This document shows, one piece after another, positions 5,669 through 5,971 of a stretch of DNA of 5,971 nucleotides. The DNA comes from Sandaracinaceae bacterium. GTDB taxonomy: Bacteria; Myxococcota_A; Polyangia; Polyangiales; Houyiibacteriaceae. Each line of letters begins with the position of its first letter. The first letter of the stretch is position 1. The notes beneath the pieces were generated by a model. The model did not search any database, had not been told where the DNA came from, and saw only the letters and a program-made list of their open reading frames with translations. The stretch is taken from NCBI GenBank assembly GCA_012514415.1, contig JAAZAH010000137.1:1-5971 (forward strand). The letters are read 5' to 3'. The position numbers and the translations under genes were made by a program.

Positions 5669-5693
5669 GCCCGAAAAAAACAAGGCGCGGCTC
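5657..5693. terminator. Perfect 9-base inverted repeat across the oxyR stop, possible transcription end
   Basis: GAGCCGCGC (5657-5665) and GCGCGGCTC (5685-5693) are perfect inverse complements around a 19-base loop that contains the oxyR TGA and a run of seven A. It lies between two converging genes, where a bidirectional terminator is expected. No T-run follows the stem on the plus strand. The T-run on the minus strand lies in the loop, so it is not a classical intrinsic terminator. A second candidate, AAAACGCG(5714-5721)-loop-CGCG(5728-5731)-C-TTTTT, lies in the end of the facing gene and does have flanking A and T runs. Either may end oxyR transcription. Confidence 0.4.
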
Positions 5694-5707
5694 CCGTGGC
5701 GATCGGC

Positions 5708-5971
5708 TCATACAAAACGCGACGCGCCGCGCTTTTTCGCAGCCGACGTCTCGTCGCGTTGATGTCTCTCATCGAGCAGCACGTTGATTCGACCCATCAC
5801 GAGATCGACGAGCGCTTGGAAACGCTCCCGATGTTTGCTCTCCGCTTCGGGCGTGAAGGGAGCAAACGCCTCCTCGGGGCGGTATTCGGCGAGCGTTTCG
5901 CGTGTGATCGGCTCGCCGATCCGGTAGACGATGCGCCCCTTTTTCGCGATCGGCGAACTTCCCGGATAGGA
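5708..5971 (-). CDS. PlsC-like lysophospholipid acyltransferase, C-terminal fragment
   Basis: An open minus-strand frame enters from the right edge and ends at the TGA at 5710-5708, giving the last 87 residues of a larger protein. The segment SYPGSSPIAKKGRIVYRIGEPIT (first 23 visible residues) resembles the substrate-side end of PlsC/1-acylglycerol-3-phosphate acyltransferases, where a Pro-Gly-rich loop and basic residues precede a V-x-x-R-x-G-E-P-I strand. The rest (PEAESKHRERFQALVDLVMGRINVLLDER) reads as the usual C-terminal helix, followed by a basic, probably disordered tail (AAKKRGASRF). The catalytic HX4D lies outside the window, so the family call is by resemblance of the tail only. 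The gene converges with oxyR across a 39-base gap. Confidence 0.68.
   Translation of the reverse strand, partial: SYPGSSPIAKKGRIVYRIGEPITRETLAEYRPEEAFAPFTPEAESKHRERFQALVDLVMGRINVLLDERHQRDETSAAKKRGASRFV

Noticed and set aside
1..5971. A new multi-gene defence, mobile or biosynthetic system
   Set aside because: All genes belong to familiar families and no transposase, integrase, nuclease or unknown conserved cluster is present. The unexplained signal is confined to intergenic repeats.

Overview
The window is about 60% GC, gene-dense and built of ordinary bacterial genes. It holds seven protein genes, two of them cut by the window edges, and one unusual intergenic region. An enhancer-binding protein with an FHA domain in place of a receiver domain is typical of Myxococcota and related delta-proteobacterial lineages. 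The glycine cleavage operon has the split P-protein form (gcvPA). I infer a Myxococcota-like or neighbouring Gram-negative genome, with modest confidence because no RNA gene or lineage marker is present.

Left part (1-1675, minus strand): a glycine cleavage operon read right to left in the order gcvT, gcvH, gcvPA (5' end only). Gaps are 5-6 bases, so it is almost certainly one transcript. GcvT, lipoylated GcvH and the P-protein together break glycine down to CO2, ammonia and methylene-tetrahydrofolate.

Centre left (1676-2141): a 466-base divergent intergenic region between gcvT (minus) and an FHA-AAA+-Fis regulator gene (plus). It is repeat-rich. It has a tandem 12-base direct repeat with two ACCTAGGT palindromes on the gcvT side. 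It has short 7-8 base repeats in the middle. Five perfect tandem copies of a 13-base unit, GGGGCACGTTCTT, lie just before the regulator. This is the part of the window most worth a second look.

Centre (2142-4588): the sigma-54-dependent regulator (434 aa, all AAA+ motifs present) runs rightward. It overlaps tail-to-tail by 57 bases with a minus-strand pair: a left-handed-beta-helix (hexapeptide) acyltransferase followed by a family 2 glycosyltransferase, joined by an ATGA stop/start overlap. The pair probably decorates a surface or lipid-linked glycan.

Right part (4589-5971): divergent from that pair is a LysR-type regulator with the OxyR redox cysteine pair (GHC-x8-C). It converges on the 3' end of a minus-strand gene that looks like a PlsC-type lysophospholipid acyltransferase. 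A perfect 9-base inverted repeat straddles the oxyR stop codon.

I did not find a convincing new multi-gene system. The novelty candidates are regulatory: the 13-base array with a degenerate sigma-54-like element in its last copy, the operator-like repeats before gcvT, and an FHA domain that lacks the usual phosphothreonine-contacting arginine.
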